Below are positions 18,908-28,159 of a stretch of 64,000 nucleotides of DNA, piece after piece (within the stretch, counting starts at the first letter, position 1; every line of letters starts with the position of its first letter). Source of the DNA: Bryobacterales bacterium (lineage in GTDB: Bacteria; Acidobacteriota; Terriglobia; Bryobacterales; Bryobacteraceae). The stretch lies in the NCBI GenBank assembly GCA_003166865.1, contig PMUP01000071.1, forward strand, positions 41,443 to 105,442, written 5' to 3'. The position numbers and the translations under genes are program-made. The notes beneath the pieces were generated by a model. It made no database searches, was not told the DNA's origin, and saw nothing but the letters and a program-made list of their open reading frames with translations.

Positions 18908-19438
18908 ATGAGATTGAGAGGAAATACGATGCGGCCGGTGATGTTTATAGCTCTATTGGGAACCACTTTCTCCCTGAGTCCCGCGCGGGCCCAGAATTCG
19001 CCGGAACAACCAGCCTCTGGCACGGCGGAGTCGCATCAGAGGCATGGCGGTCCGCTCTTCGAGGGTGGGCCGGCGCGGCCGAGTGCGCTGGCGGAAGCTC
19101 GCCGTACAGAGTCCCGGCGTACACCAGGGGCGGGAACAGTTCCGGACTCCGCGCATGCAACCCCGCCGGCAGCAGCGCCAGCCCTCGTAACGGTTCAGGC
19201 CGTTCCACCCGGTCCTCCGCAGAAGAACCTGACCGGCGAAGAGTTTGCGTTCATCCGTGTTGGCTCCACTGCGAAAGAGCTACTCGAGGTGCTTGGCCCG
19301 CCGTCATCCCGTGTCATAGTTCCGGACGACGACGGTCATTTGCGCGAAAGCCTTCAATACTGGGTGAAAGGCAGCCCGATGGGAACTGTTCGCCTGGACA
19401 ATGGCCGCGTGGTTCAAATCGAGACCAAGGGTAAGTAA
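18908..19438 (+). CDS. Secreted protein with C-terminal BamE/SmpA-OmlA-like domain (cassette copy 1)
   Basis: Signal peptide, Pro-rich middle, LTGEEFAFIRVGSTAKELLEVLGPPSSRV...ESLQYWVKGSPMGTVRLDNGRVVQIE. Confidence 0.75.
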   Translation: MRLRGNTMRPVMFIALLGTTFSLSPARAQNSPEQPASGTAESHQRHGGPLFEGGPARPSALAEARRTESRRTPGAGTVPDSAHATPPAAAPALVTVQAVPPGPPQKNLTGEEFAFIRVGSTAKELLEVLGPPSSRVIVPDDDGHLRESLQYWVKGSPMGTVRLDNGRVVQIETKGK

Positions 19439-19473
19439 TCCGCTCGGGCCCGTCCGCGGCCGACGTAGTTCTC

Positions 19474-21171
19474 CTAGTGGCTCAAGCGCAAGATCTGCGA
19501 TGAAATCGCCAGGAATGCCTGGCCAAGCTGCGCGGAAGTGGGCGCATAGATGAACGTGCCCTGTGGCTGGTTGGGGTAGCTGATGCAAGTGGGTTCGGCG
19601 GAGCAAGCGGAATACACCGGAGGATTGTTGAACTGATCTTCGTTTGGATCGTTTGCCATCCGCTGCAGCAAGATGGGATCCGGGGGATTTCCGTCGTTGC
19701 CGCCCAACCCAATCGTGAAAACGTAAGCCGGGAGGGTAGGATTCGTACGAACATTGTAGGCCGAGTTGTCGGCGGCGTTCAGCGCCGCTGAGTGTGCGTT
19801 TGGCCAATCGGTGGAAGCGGTTCCCGTTAGGTTGAGGTACCCGCTAGTGAGAGCAAGGGATTGATATTCGTTGGACGGCGCAATTTGATTCCCGAAGACA
19901 TCCTGCCCCGGAAGCCAGTTGAAATCGGAATACACCGTAGTCTCTGGCTTTGCGGAGTTGGTTGTGCTGGGGAAAGTGCACCCTGGGGAATTGGTGACAG
20001 AGATGCTATTGGTGCCGCCGCTGTCGCTGGTTTGCGCGGGGTTGAACAAAACGATCATATAGGGGCCGTTCTGAGCCTCCTGCGCGGGGTCCGCGGAATA
20101 AAACGCCCCGATCGCGCCAGTGGGAACATTCGCCATATATCCCGCGCCACCTGTATTCATGCCGATTCCGGTGGTCCACGATGGCACCGATGCCGCTGTC
20201 CTCCATCCGCCGGCATTCCACGTCTTCCCGCTGGCGTCCTGACAGGCGCTGGTGGTGTTCAGCGCCCAGGTGCTGGTGGTCCCTGGCGTTGCATAAAAAT
20301 TGTAGATCAGAGTATTGGGCAATCCGTCCGTCTCCAGCATGATGATGTTCATCGCGCCAGGCTCGTTAATTTGGAATAGCTGGTTGTATGCCATGGAAAC
20401 CGCCGCCGCCGTTCCCGTGCCTCCGTTGCAGTCGATGTTGTCGATGGTCCCGTTGCTGGAGCCGGAGGCATTGGTATAACCCAGCACAGTCTGAAAATTA
20501 CTGGTTGGTTTCGACTCCAGGTAGTAACCGTCGGCGAAGGTAAGCAGTCCGATTTGATCCCGCCCCTCAGCGAAGGCGCCGGTAAAGTTCTTGGCATCAA
20601 TGATCATGGACGAGCAAGGAGTAGTCGTATTGCTCTTATTGCATGGGGGATTCGCCGTGGCGCCGTTGACGGAGCACATCGATCCGGAACGGTCCAGGAC
20701 CAGCATGGCGACAATGTCCTTGCGGGAAGCTTGACCACTGCCTGTGAGGGTGGTGGCGCTGAAGCCGAGGTACTTCATGAACCAAGTGGGAACGCTGGTG
20801 CTGGCGGTGACGGTGACTTGGCGGAGATTGGCATTGCTGGGAGAGTCGACAACGGTGACATTGGCGGTAGTCATTACGGTATTGGAGGTGGCCCAGTTTC
20901 CGTTCGGAAAGTTTGCATAGAACCAATTGACGGCATTCTGCTGGGCGGACACGGCCTGAGCCGTGGTAGTTTGGCCCAGATTGAGCGCCCGCGCCGCCGC
21001 CAAAGCCGCGCCGTCGATGGCCGCTTGCAGTCGCGCTTTCGCCGAGTAAAGGATTCCAAGATCGACAAACAAACCGAGCATCGGGATGATGACCCACACC
21101 AGCGCGGCGATGGCCACGAACAGAGACGCACCCTTCTCACCATTTCTGTGTTGTTGCATTTGCACCAGCAT
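19474..21171 (-). CDS. TadG-like pilus-assembly protein with vWA domain (copy 1)
   Basis: N-terminal GEKGASLFVAIAALVWVIIPMLGLFVDLG...ARLQAAIDGAALAAARAL (Tad domain); MLVLDRSGSM MIDAS motif. Confidence 0.9.
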   Translation of the reverse strand: MLVQMQQHRNGEKGASLFVAIAALVWVIIPMLGLFVDLGILYSAKARLQAAIDGAALAAARALNLGQTTTAQAVSAQQNAVNWFYANFPNGNWATSNTVMTTANVTVVDSPSNANLRQVTVTASTSVPTWFMKYLGFSATTLTGSGQASRKDIVAMLVLDRSGSMCSVNGATANPPCNKSNTTTPCSSMIIDAKNFTGAFAEGRDQIGLLTFADGYYLESKPTSNFQTVLGYTNASGSSNGTIDNIDCNGGTGTAAAVSMAYNQLFQINEPGAMNIIMLETDGLPNTLIYNFYATPGTTSTWALNTTSACQDASGKTWNAGGWRTAASVPSWTTGIGMNTGGAGYMANVPTGAIGAFYSADPAQEAQNGPYMIVLFNPAQTSDSGGTNSISVTNSPGCTFPSTTNSAKPETTVYSDFNWLPGQDVFGNQIAPSNEYQSLALTSGYLNLTGTASTDWPNAHSAALNAADNSAYNVRTNPTLPAYVFTIGLGGNDGNPPDPILLQRMANDPNEDQFNNPPVYSACSAEPTCISYPNQPQGTFIYAPTSAQLGQAFLAISSQILRLSH

Positions 21172-21177
21172 GTCCTC

Positions 21178-21924
21178 CTAGAAGAAGTAGCGCGCGAAGA
21201 CGCCATTGCCCGACAGGCTTCCGACGCTCAAGTCCGGCGATTGAAAATACGTTTCCACAATGTAGACTACTTGCCCGTCGGTCAGCGGAGTGGTTGTCCC
21301 GTTGCCCACTTGCCAGAGGCTTTGCAGGTTGGCCTGAGCGCTGCCCGCAATCTGCGCTTGGGCGTTGGTGACGTAATCCTGCACAACTCCGGAGGTGTTC
21401 ATGATGGCAGCGGGGCACTGCCCCAAAGTCACGGTGCTCGAGTTGGCCAGCGTGCCATTGCCAAATTGAATCTGCTGCGTGTAGACGAAGCTGTTCGCAT
21501 TGGTGCACTTGGCGGCTGTCACAGCCACGCAGTTGGCCGACGTGGTCGATCCGATCCACATGATCTGCGTCACCGTCACCAAGCCATTGCCCGCATTGGC
21601 CGCGTTGGATTGCTGGTTTCCGGCGAAGGAACCTCCGATCTGAAGATTCAATCCCTGCGCCAGCCGCTGCGCCTCTTGCTGCAGCGGGTAAGTGGAAAAG
21701 TCACCACCGTGGATGTACATGCTGTCCAAATCCCGGCACACCTGGTTACATTGAATGCTCCGGATCAGATTCATGCCGACCACGAAGGCCCCGATCAGCA
21801 TGGGCACAAGCAAGACCGCCACCAAAGCGAACTCCACCATTTCCTGGCCGCTTTGCGTCCTTCTTCGCCGCGCTGTCACGCGCCTGCTTCGCGCTATTGC
21901 GCCCGGCGCTGCTGCCATTCTCAT
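21178..21924 (-). CDS. TadE-like protein (copy 1)
   Basis: RRRTQSGQEMVEFALVAVLLVPMLIGAFVVGMNLIR; ATG at 21924 or 21918 inside ORF 21178..22590. Confidence 0.85.
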   Translation of the reverse strand: MRMAAAPGAIARSRRVTARRRRTQSGQEMVEFALVAVLLVPMLIGAFVVGMNLIRSIQCNQVCRDLDSMYIHGGDFSTYPLQQEAQRLAQGLNLQIGGSFAGNQQSNAANAGNGLVTVTQIMWIGSTTSANCVAVTAAKCTNANSFVYTQQIQFGNGTLANSSTVTLGQCPAAIMNTSGVVQDYVTNAQAQIAGSAQANLQSLWQVGNGTTTPLTDGQVVYIVETYFQSPDLSVGSLSGNGVFARYFF

Positions 21925-22460
21925 TCCTGCACCGAATTGACGCCGGCCGGGTAGCCACCGAGGATGTCCGATGAGTAGACGCCGAGAGTGATCGGCGTCT
22001 GATCGCGGTAGGCGTTGGCTCCAAAGGTGCCGCTGAGCGGCGCCAGCCATGCCCAGGAAATGTTTTGAACCGACACTTGGACGATATTGCCGGGCACATT
22101 GCCACCCGAGGCAATGGGTGTATTCAAATTCCCGACCGAGTAGTAATTTACAAAAATGTGCTGGGGATTGTCGGTGGGCGTCACCAATCCCATCCCGTAC
22201 TGCTGGACGACGGACTCGATGGAGGCGTTCTGGCCCAACCCGGTGGCGGTCTGAAACGTGATCGCGTAGCGGCAGCCCTCCCGCACAGCCTCCTGCAGGG
22301 TGGCCCAACGAAACAGCAGCAAGCCGAAATCGATGAAGGCGAAGATCAGCGCAAACGTCGGCAACAGAGTAAAGACGGTCTCGAGAAGGGCGTTGCCAGT
22401 ACGCCTCCGGTTTCTCCGGCTCGAAGATGTTCTCTGGATTGGTATGGTCTTTTCTCCCAA
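21921..22460 (-). CDS. TadE-like protein (copy 1, second paralog)
   Basis: RRRTGNALLETVFTLLPTFALIFAFIDFGLLLFRWATLQEAVREGCRYA. Confidence 0.88.
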   Translation of the reverse strand: MGEKTIPIQRTSSSRRNRRRTGNALLETVFTLLPTFALIFAFIDFGLLLFRWATLQEAVREGCRYAITFQTATGLGQNASIESVVQQYGMGLVTPTDNPQHIFVNYYSVGNLNTPIASGGNVPGNIVQVSVQNISWAWLAPLSGTFGANAYRDQTPITLGVYSSDILGGYPAGVNSVQE

Positions 22461-22625
22461 TGCGGTTCTCCACCTTCATGGTGGAAGCGCGGCATGGGAA
22501 CCCCAATAGGGGAAGGACCCTACTTCGCGCTCTGCTCAATCGGCGGCCGGTACGGACTAAGGTGGTTAGTTTAAAACTAAGGTCTTTCACGGCTGGTGCG
22601 CGTCATGTTCTCTGCTTAGTATGAG

Positions 22626-23162
22626 ATGAGGGGGAATGCGATGCGGCCATTGACGATGCGAGTACCACTAGGCGCAGCTTTGCTCGGAACTGTTTTATCC
22701 ATGAATCCCGCAGGGGCCCAAAGTGCGCCCGAACAAGCGCCAGCGCCGGAGTCGCACCACTGGCACAGCCATTCGCTTTTCGAGGGCGCGCCGCCGAAGC
22801 GGAGCCCGCCTGCGGAAACGCGCCACGAAACGTCGCATCGTGCACCGGAAACGACCCAAGACCCGGCCGTCGCGAAGTCAGCGGTGCCCGCGCCGCCGGC
22901 TCCGGCCCTCCCAACGGTGCAAGCGGTTCCACCGGGCCCTCCACAGAAAAACCTCACCGGCGAAGAGTTCGCGCTCATCCGCGTTGGCTCCACCGAAAAA
23001 GAGGTCCTCGCGGTGCTTGGGCCGCCGTCATCCCAGGTCGTTGTTCCGGATGACGATGGTCATCTGCGCGAGAGCCTTCAATACTGGGTGAAGGGCAGCC
23101 CGATGGGAACTGTTCGTCTGGACAACGGCCGGGTAGTTCAAATCGAGACCAAGCCGAAGTAA
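22626..23162 (+). CDS. Secreted protein with C-terminal BamE/SmpA-OmlA-like domain (copy 2)
   Basis: C-terminal ~80 aa almost identical to 18908..19438; middle divergent. Confidence 0.75.
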   Translation: MRGNAMRPLTMRVPLGAALLGTVLSMNPAGAQSAPEQAPAPESHHWHSHSLFEGAPPKRSPPAETRHETSHRAPETTQDPAVAKSAVPAPPAPALPTVQAVPPGPPQKNLTGEEFALIRVGSTEKEVLAVLGPPSSQVVVPDDDGHLRESLQYWVKGSPMGTVRLDNGRVVQIETKPK

Positions 23163-23188
23163 ATCAACTTGGTCCCGTCTTCTGGGCC

Positions 23189-24916
23189 CTAGTGGCTTAA
23201 GCGCAGGATCTGCGACGAAATCGCTAGGAACGCCTGGCCAAGCTCCGCCGAAGTAGGCGAATAAATGAATACGCCCTGTGGCTGGTTGGCGTAGGAGATG
23301 CAAGTAGCTTCCGAAGAGCAGGCGTTAAAGACCGGAGGATTGTTGTACTGATCCTCGTTTGGATCGTTTGCCATCCGTTGCAGCAATACAGGATCGGGAG
23401 GATTTCCGTCGTTGCCGCCCAGCCCAATCGCAAAAACGTAGACCGGTAGTGTGGCGTTGCTGCGAGCATTGTAAGCCGCATTGTCGGTGGCGTTCAAAGA
23501 AGCGGCGTGAGTGGCAGTCCAGTCGTTCGATGAATAGAAACCGCCCTGATTGGTCGGTCCTACCAATATGTTTTCGTTACCCATGAGAGCGAGCGCCTGA
23601 TATTCGTTAGTTGGAGCAACTTGATTTCCGAAGACATCCTGGCTCGGTAGCCAGTGGAAATCGGAGTAATTCGTGTCCTGGTCGTTGTTGTTGCTGAAAG
23701 CGCATCCGTTGGCGGGCGGAGTCGGATTGCCGCTGCTGGCGATCATGATGCTATTGTTGTCGGTGCTGTCGCTGGTTTGCCTCGGATCGAACAACACGAT
23801 TGTATAGGGACCGTCTTGCGCGACCTGCGCGGGGTCAGCCGTATAAAACGCTCCGATGGCGCCGGGTGGGACATCGGACATGTATCCCGTGCCATTCGTA
23901 TTCATGGAGATTCCTGAGATCCACGAGGGAACCGATGCGGACGTCGTCCAGCCTCCCTGGGCGATTGTCTTGCCGTTTTTGTCCTGGCAGCCGCTGCCGG
24001 CGTTCAGCGCTAACGTGCTGGTGTTCCCCGGCGTCGAATAATAATTGTAGACCAGCGTGTTGGGCAATCCGTCCGTTTCGAGCATGATGAGATTCATCGC
24101 GCCCGGCTCGGCCAGTTTATACAGTTCGTTGTAGGCCATGGAAACTGCGGCGGCAGTTCCCGTGCCTCCATTGCAGTCGATGTTGTCGATGGTCCCGGTG
24201 CCGGAGCCGGCGGCATTGGAATAACCAAGCACGGACTGAAAATTAGTGGTTGGAGCGGACTCCAGGTAGTAACCGTCGGCAAAGGTAAGCAGGCCGATTT
24301 GATCCCGCCCCTCGGCGAAGGCGCCGGTGAAGTTTTTCGCCGCCGTGATCATGGCGGCGCAAGGAGTATTCGCATTGTTTTTGTTGCACGGGGGATTGGC
24401 GCTGCCCCCGTTGACGGAACACATGGATCCGGAACGGTCCAGCACCAGCATGGCGACAACGTCGCGGCGGGAAGCTTGACCAGTGACCGTGAGATTGGTG
24501 GAGTTGAAGCCGAGGTACTTCATGAACCAGGTGGGGACGGCGGTGCTGGCCGTGACGGTAACTTGCCTGAGATTGGCTTGGCTGGGAGAGTTGGCTACAG
24601 TTACGTTGGCCGTAGTCATGACAGTGTTGAATGTCGCCCAGTTTCCGTTCGGGAAATTTGCATAGAACCAATTGACGGCATTCTGCTGGGCCGAGACGGC
24701 CTGAGCCGACGTAGTTTGGCCCAGGTTCAAGGCGCGCGCCGCCGCCAAAGCCGCGCCATCCACGGCCGCTTGCAGCCGTGCTTTCACCGAATAGAGAATT
24801 CCCAGATCGACAAACAGACCCAGCATCGGGATGACGATCCACACCAACGCAGCGACCGTCACGAACAGAGAAGCGCCCTTCTCACCATTTCTGTGTTGTC
24901 GCATTTGCAAGAACAT
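23189..24916 (-). CDS. TadG-like pilus-assembly protein with vWA domain (copy 2)
   Basis: Paralog of 19474..21171; MLVLDRSGSMCSVNGGSANPPCNKNN; near-identical termini. Confidence 0.9.
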   Translation of the reverse strand: MFLQMRQHRNGEKGASLFVTVAALVWIVIPMLGLFVDLGILYSVKARLQAAVDGAALAAARALNLGQTTSAQAVSAQQNAVNWFYANFPNGNWATFNTVMTTANVTVANSPSQANLRQVTVTASTAVPTWFMKYLGFNSTNLTVTGQASRRDVVAMLVLDRSGSMCSVNGGSANPPCNKNNANTPCAAMITAAKNFTGAFAEGRDQIGLLTFADGYYLESAPTTNFQSVLGYSNAAGSGTGTIDNIDCNGGTGTAAAVSMAYNELYKLAEPGAMNLIMLETDGLPNTLVYNYYSTPGNTSTLALNAGSGCQDKNGKTIAQGGWTTSASVPSWISGISMNTNGTGYMSDVPPGAIGAFYTADPAQVAQDGPYTIVLFDPRQTSDSTDNNSIMIASSGNPTPPANGCAFSNNNDQDTNYSDFHWLPSQDVFGNQVAPTNEYQALALMGNENILVGPTNQGGFYSSNDWTATHAASLNATDNAAYNARSNATLPVYVFAIGLGGNDGNPPDPVLLQRMANDPNEDQYNNPPVFNACSSEATCISYANQPQGVFIYSPTSAELGQAFLAISSQILRLSH

Positions 24917-24922
24917 CTCCTC

Positions 24923-25657
24923 CTAGAAAAAGTAGCGCGCGTAGACGCCGTTGCCCGCAAGGCTTCCGACGCTCAAGTCCGGCGATTGAAAATACGTTTC
25001 CACAATGTAAGCTACTTGCCCGTCGGTCAGCGGAGTCGCGGTACCGCCGGTCACCGCGCTACTCGATTGCCACAGGGCTTGCATGTTGGTCTGGGCGGCG
25101 CCGGCCAGCGCCGCGCGCGAATCGGTAATGTAATTCTGCACCACGCCGGAGCTGTTGATGATCGCCGTCGGACACTGCCCCACGGTAACGGTGTTGGCAT
25201 TCTCAAGCGTCCCGTTGCCAAATTGAATTTGCTGCGTGTAGACGAAGCTGTCCTGATTGGTGCAATTGGCGGATCCGCCCACCGCGATGCAACTGGCCGA
25301 CGTCGGCCCTCCGATCCACATGATCTGCGTGACCGTCACTATCCCATTGCCCGCATTCCCAGTATTGGATTGCTCGTTTCCGGCAAACGAAGCTCCGACT
25401 TGAAGATTCAATCCCTGCGCCAGCTTGGATGCCTCTTGCTGCAGCGGGTAAGTGGAAAAGTCGCCGCCATGGATGTACATGCTGTCCAAATCACGGCACA
25501 CCTGGTTACACTGAATGCTTCGGATCAGGTTCATGCCCACCACGAAGGAGCCAATCAGCATGGGCACCAGCAATACCGCCGCCAGGCCGAACTCCATAAT
25601 CTCCTGGCCGCTTTGCGTCCTTCTTCGCCGCGCTGTAGCCCCCGTCGACATGTTCAT
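24923..25657 (-). CDS. TadE-like protein (copy 2)
   Basis: RRRRTQSGQEIMEFGLAAVLLVPMLIGSFVVGMNLIRSIQCNQVCRDLDSMYIHGGDFSTYPLQQEA, as in copy 1. Confidence 0.85.
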   Translation of the reverse strand: MNMSTGATARRRRTQSGQEIMEFGLAAVLLVPMLIGSFVVGMNLIRSIQCNQVCRDLDSMYIHGGDFSTYPLQQEASKLAQGLNLQVGASFAGNEQSNTGNAGNGIVTVTQIMWIGGPTSASCIAVGGSANCTNQDSFVYTQQIQFGNGTLENANTVTVGQCPTAIINSSGVVQNYITDSRAALAGAAQTNMQALWQSSSAVTGGTATPLTDGQVAYIVETYFQSPDLSVGSLAGNGVYARYFF

Positions 25658-26193
25658 TCCTGCACCGAATTGACGCCCACCGGATAGCCGCCCAAAATGT
25701 CCGATGAATACACCGCGAGAGTGATCGGTGTTGTGTTGCGGAACGCGTTGGATCCGAAACTGCCGCTGAGCGGCGCCAGCCACGCCCAGGAAATGTTTTG
25801 AACGGATACTTCCACGATGTTACCCGGCACATTCCCGCCCGACGCAATGGGTGTATTCAAATTCGAGACCGAGTAGTAATTTACGAAAATGTGCTGGGGA
25901 CTATCCGTGGTGGTCACGAGTCCCATCGCGTACTGCTGGACGATAGCCCCGATGGATGCGTCCTGGCCCAACCCCGTGGCCGTCTGAAACGTGATCGCGT
26001 ACCGGCAGCCCTCGCGAACGGCTTCCTGGAGCGTGGCCCAGCGAAACAGCAGTAATCCGAAATCAACGAAGGCGAATACCAGCGCAAACGTCGGCAAAAT
26101 TGTAAAAACGCTTTCAAGAAGCGCATTGCCTCTACGCCTGCGGTTTCTCTGGCTCAAAGGTTTGTCTTGGATTTGCTTTGCGGAATCAGCCAT
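25654..26193 (-). CDS. TadE-like protein (copy 2, second paralog)
   Basis: RRRRGNALLESVFTILPTFALVFAFVDFGLLLFRWATLQEAVREGCRYA; ATG at 26193 (MADSAKQ) preferred over 26232. Confidence 0.87.
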   Translation of the reverse strand: MADSAKQIQDKPLSQRNRRRRGNALLESVFTILPTFALVFAFVDFGLLLFRWATLQEAVREGCRYAITFQTATGLGQDASIGAIVQQYAMGLVTTTDSPQHIFVNYYSVSNLNTPIASGGNVPGNIVEVSVQNISWAWLAPLSGSFGSNAFRNTTPITLAVYSSDILGGYPVGVNSVQE

Positions 26194-26386
26194 TTGTGTT
26201 CCCCAGGCGAGCCCTAATACCCCACTCAACACTTGGAGTAGGCTGTACTAACCCAACCTGTCGGTTATCCTTCGGCGGCTATACCGATTTACTTTAGGCC
26301 GGGAGGGAATACAGACCGGAGGGAATAGAGATGGGGGGACACAACACCGCTTGCTACGCGCGCGGCTCAGTAGATTCAGCGCGTTA

Positions 26387-26411
26387 CCGAGCCGTGACGG
26401 TGAGGCAGCGG
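26387..26411 (-). repeat. 25-nt post-stop-codon element, copy B
   Basis: Minus strand CCGCTGCCTCACCGTCACGGCTCGG, 4 nt after the stop of htrA; 21/25 to copy A. Confidence 0.65.
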
Positions 26412-26415
26412 TACC

Positions 26416-28053
26416 TTATTCTTTCGGCAGCGCCCCGGACACGAAAGTCGAAGTCCACTGTGGCGCATGACCACGCCCGCCCGGAGCGGGACGCATGATG
26501 TGGAAGGCGACTGCGTCACCCGGCTTCAGCGTGCCTTGGATCTTGCGGACCTCATCCACGTTCTCGACCGGCTGCCGGTTGATGGATAGGATGACGTCCT
26601 TCTCGGCCAGGCCGATGTCCTCGGCGAAAGAGTCCGAATCGACGCTCTGGATCAGCAGGCCGCCCTTGGCGTCCAGGCCCATGGCGCTGCGCTCGTTATC
26701 GGTGAGCGCGTGCAGCTTTACGCCGAACTTATATTGCCGGGGCTCGTCGGGCTTGACGGGGTTAATGGACGCCTCGGGTTCGGACTGCTCGCGGAGCGCC
26801 GCAAAACGCGAATCGTCCTTGAATACCTCGGCACGATCGAGAACTGTCAGGTTGAAATCCATGTGCTTGCTGTCGCGATCCACCGTCACTGCCACCGTGG
26901 CGCCGACGGACGTCTCGGAAACACGCGCCACCAGATCATCGCCGTTCTTGACCGGCTTGCCGTTCAACGCGATGATGATGTCGTCCGCCTTCAGGCCGGC
27001 CTTATCTGCTGGTCCGCCCTTGTGGACCGTTCTGATCAGCACACCGGGGCTGGTGCCCAACCCTTTGAACAGCTCAGGCTTGTCGTCGCCCGGGTACCAT
27101 TCAATTCCAATCGACCCGCGAGTGACCCGGCCAGTCCGGATAATATCGTTATAAACACGCGCCACCATGTTGATGGGAAGCGCGAAGCCGATGCCCTGAT
27201 AACCGCCGCTTTGCGTCGCGATCATGGTGTTGACGCCGATCACCTCGCCGCGAATATTCAGCAGCGGTCCGCCGCTGTTGCCAGGATTGATGGCGGCGTC
27301 GGTTTGGATGAAACGCTGCAACTGCAGCGGGCCGCCAATGTTGCGGCCAAGTGCGCTCACGATACCCGCCGTCACGGAAGCCTCCAGGCCAAACGGAGAG
27401 CCGATCGCTACCGCCCAATCGCCCACTTGCACGGCATCCGAATTCCCGATACTTACCGGAACCAGCGGGCTCTTGGGGTCAATCTTTATCACCGCCAAGT
27501 CCGTTTCCGGATCGATGCCGACCACGCGCGCGCGATATTCCGTGCTGTCGTCGCCATGCAGCTTTACTTTGATGTGATCCACCTTTGCAATCACATGCTG
27601 GTTGGTGATGATGTATCCGTTCTTATCGACTACGAAGCCGGTGCCCGACTGTTCCTGCTTGAAGGCTCTCTGTGGCGGTTCCTCGCCGGAGGGTCCATTG
27701 CGGAAGAATCGCTTGAACAGATCCAGGCCTTCGTCCTTGCCGTTGCCCTGGCCCGGTTCCTCCTCTTCCTCATGGCCGCGCGCATGCGGATTATCGGCCA
27801 CCTTGGGCGTGTAATCAGCCGTGATGTAGACCACCGACGGCTCCAGCCTTTGGGCGAGCTTGCTGAACTCGTTTCCAAGCTGGACGGCGCTCGGCACCAC
27901 CAGCGGCGACGCATCGGGAGCGGCAACCTGACCGCGGGCCGCATGGACGCCAGTGTTGATCAGCGTCCCGATGACGATCCCGATTGAGAGCGTGACGAGC
28001 AGGAGACTCAATGACAACAGCTTCTGCTGTCGCATCACCTTAAACCACCGCAT
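26416..28053 (-). CDS. htrA: Do/HtrA-family periplasmic serine protease with two PDZ domains
   Basis: GTGFVVDKNGYIITNQHV, TDLAVIKID, NPGNSGGPLLNIRGEVIGVNT, PDZ GVLIRTVHKGGPADKAGLKADDIIIALNG. Confidence 0.96.
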   Translation of the reverse strand: MRWFKVMRQQKLLSLSLLLVTLSIGIVIGTLINTGVHAARGQVAAPDASPLVVPSAVQLGNEFSKLAQRLEPSVVYITADYTPKVADNPHARGHEEEEEPGQGNGKDEGLDLFKRFFRNGPSGEEPPQRAFKQEQSGTGFVVDKNGYIITNQHVIAKVDHIKVKLHGDDSTEYRARVVGIDPETDLAVIKIDPKSPLVPVSIGNSDAVQVGDWAVAIGSPFGLEASVTAGIVSALGRNIGGPLQLQRFIQTDAAINPGNSGGPLLNIRGEVIGVNTMIATQSGGYQGIGFALPINMVARVYNDIIRTGRVTRGSIGIEWYPGDDKPELFKGLGTSPGVLIRTVHKGGPADKAGLKADDIIIALNGKPVKNGDDLVARVSETSVGATVAVTVDRDSKHMDFNLTVLDRAEVFKDDSRFAALREQSEPEASINPVKPDEPRQYKFGVKLHALTDNERSAMGLDAKGGLLIQSVDSDSFAEDIGLAEKDVILSINRQPVENVDEVRKIQGTLKPGDAVAFHIMRPAPGGRGHAPQWTSTFVSGALPKE

Positions 28054-28159
28054 GGCTTGTTTCGCCTTTCTCGGTTCAAAGAACCCTTGTACTCACTATA
28101 TCTGAATCGGCCGTAAAGGTGCGTGTAGTTATGTCAAAAGCTGGAAGGGTGCTGCGCGC

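Larger units (their letters stand above)
18879..22590. repeat. Tandem duplication unit 1: BamE-like / TadG-like / TadE-like / TadE-like cassette
   Basis: Same four genes, order, orientation and similar 5' flank (GGCTGGTGCG...TTCTC.GCTTAGTATGAGAT) as unit 2. Confidence 0.85.
22591..26232. repeat. Tandem duplication unit 2 of the same cassette
   Basis: See unit 1; offset about 3.7 kb. Confidence 0.85.

Noticed and set aside
20554-25687. Paired long plus-strand ORFs (20554..21954 and 24299..25687) similar to each other
   Set aside because: Both are antisense to the duplicated tadG/tadE genes; their similarity follows from the duplication itself.
26710-27987. 425-aa plus-strand ORF
   Set aside because: Antisense to the well-supported HtrA protease gene.
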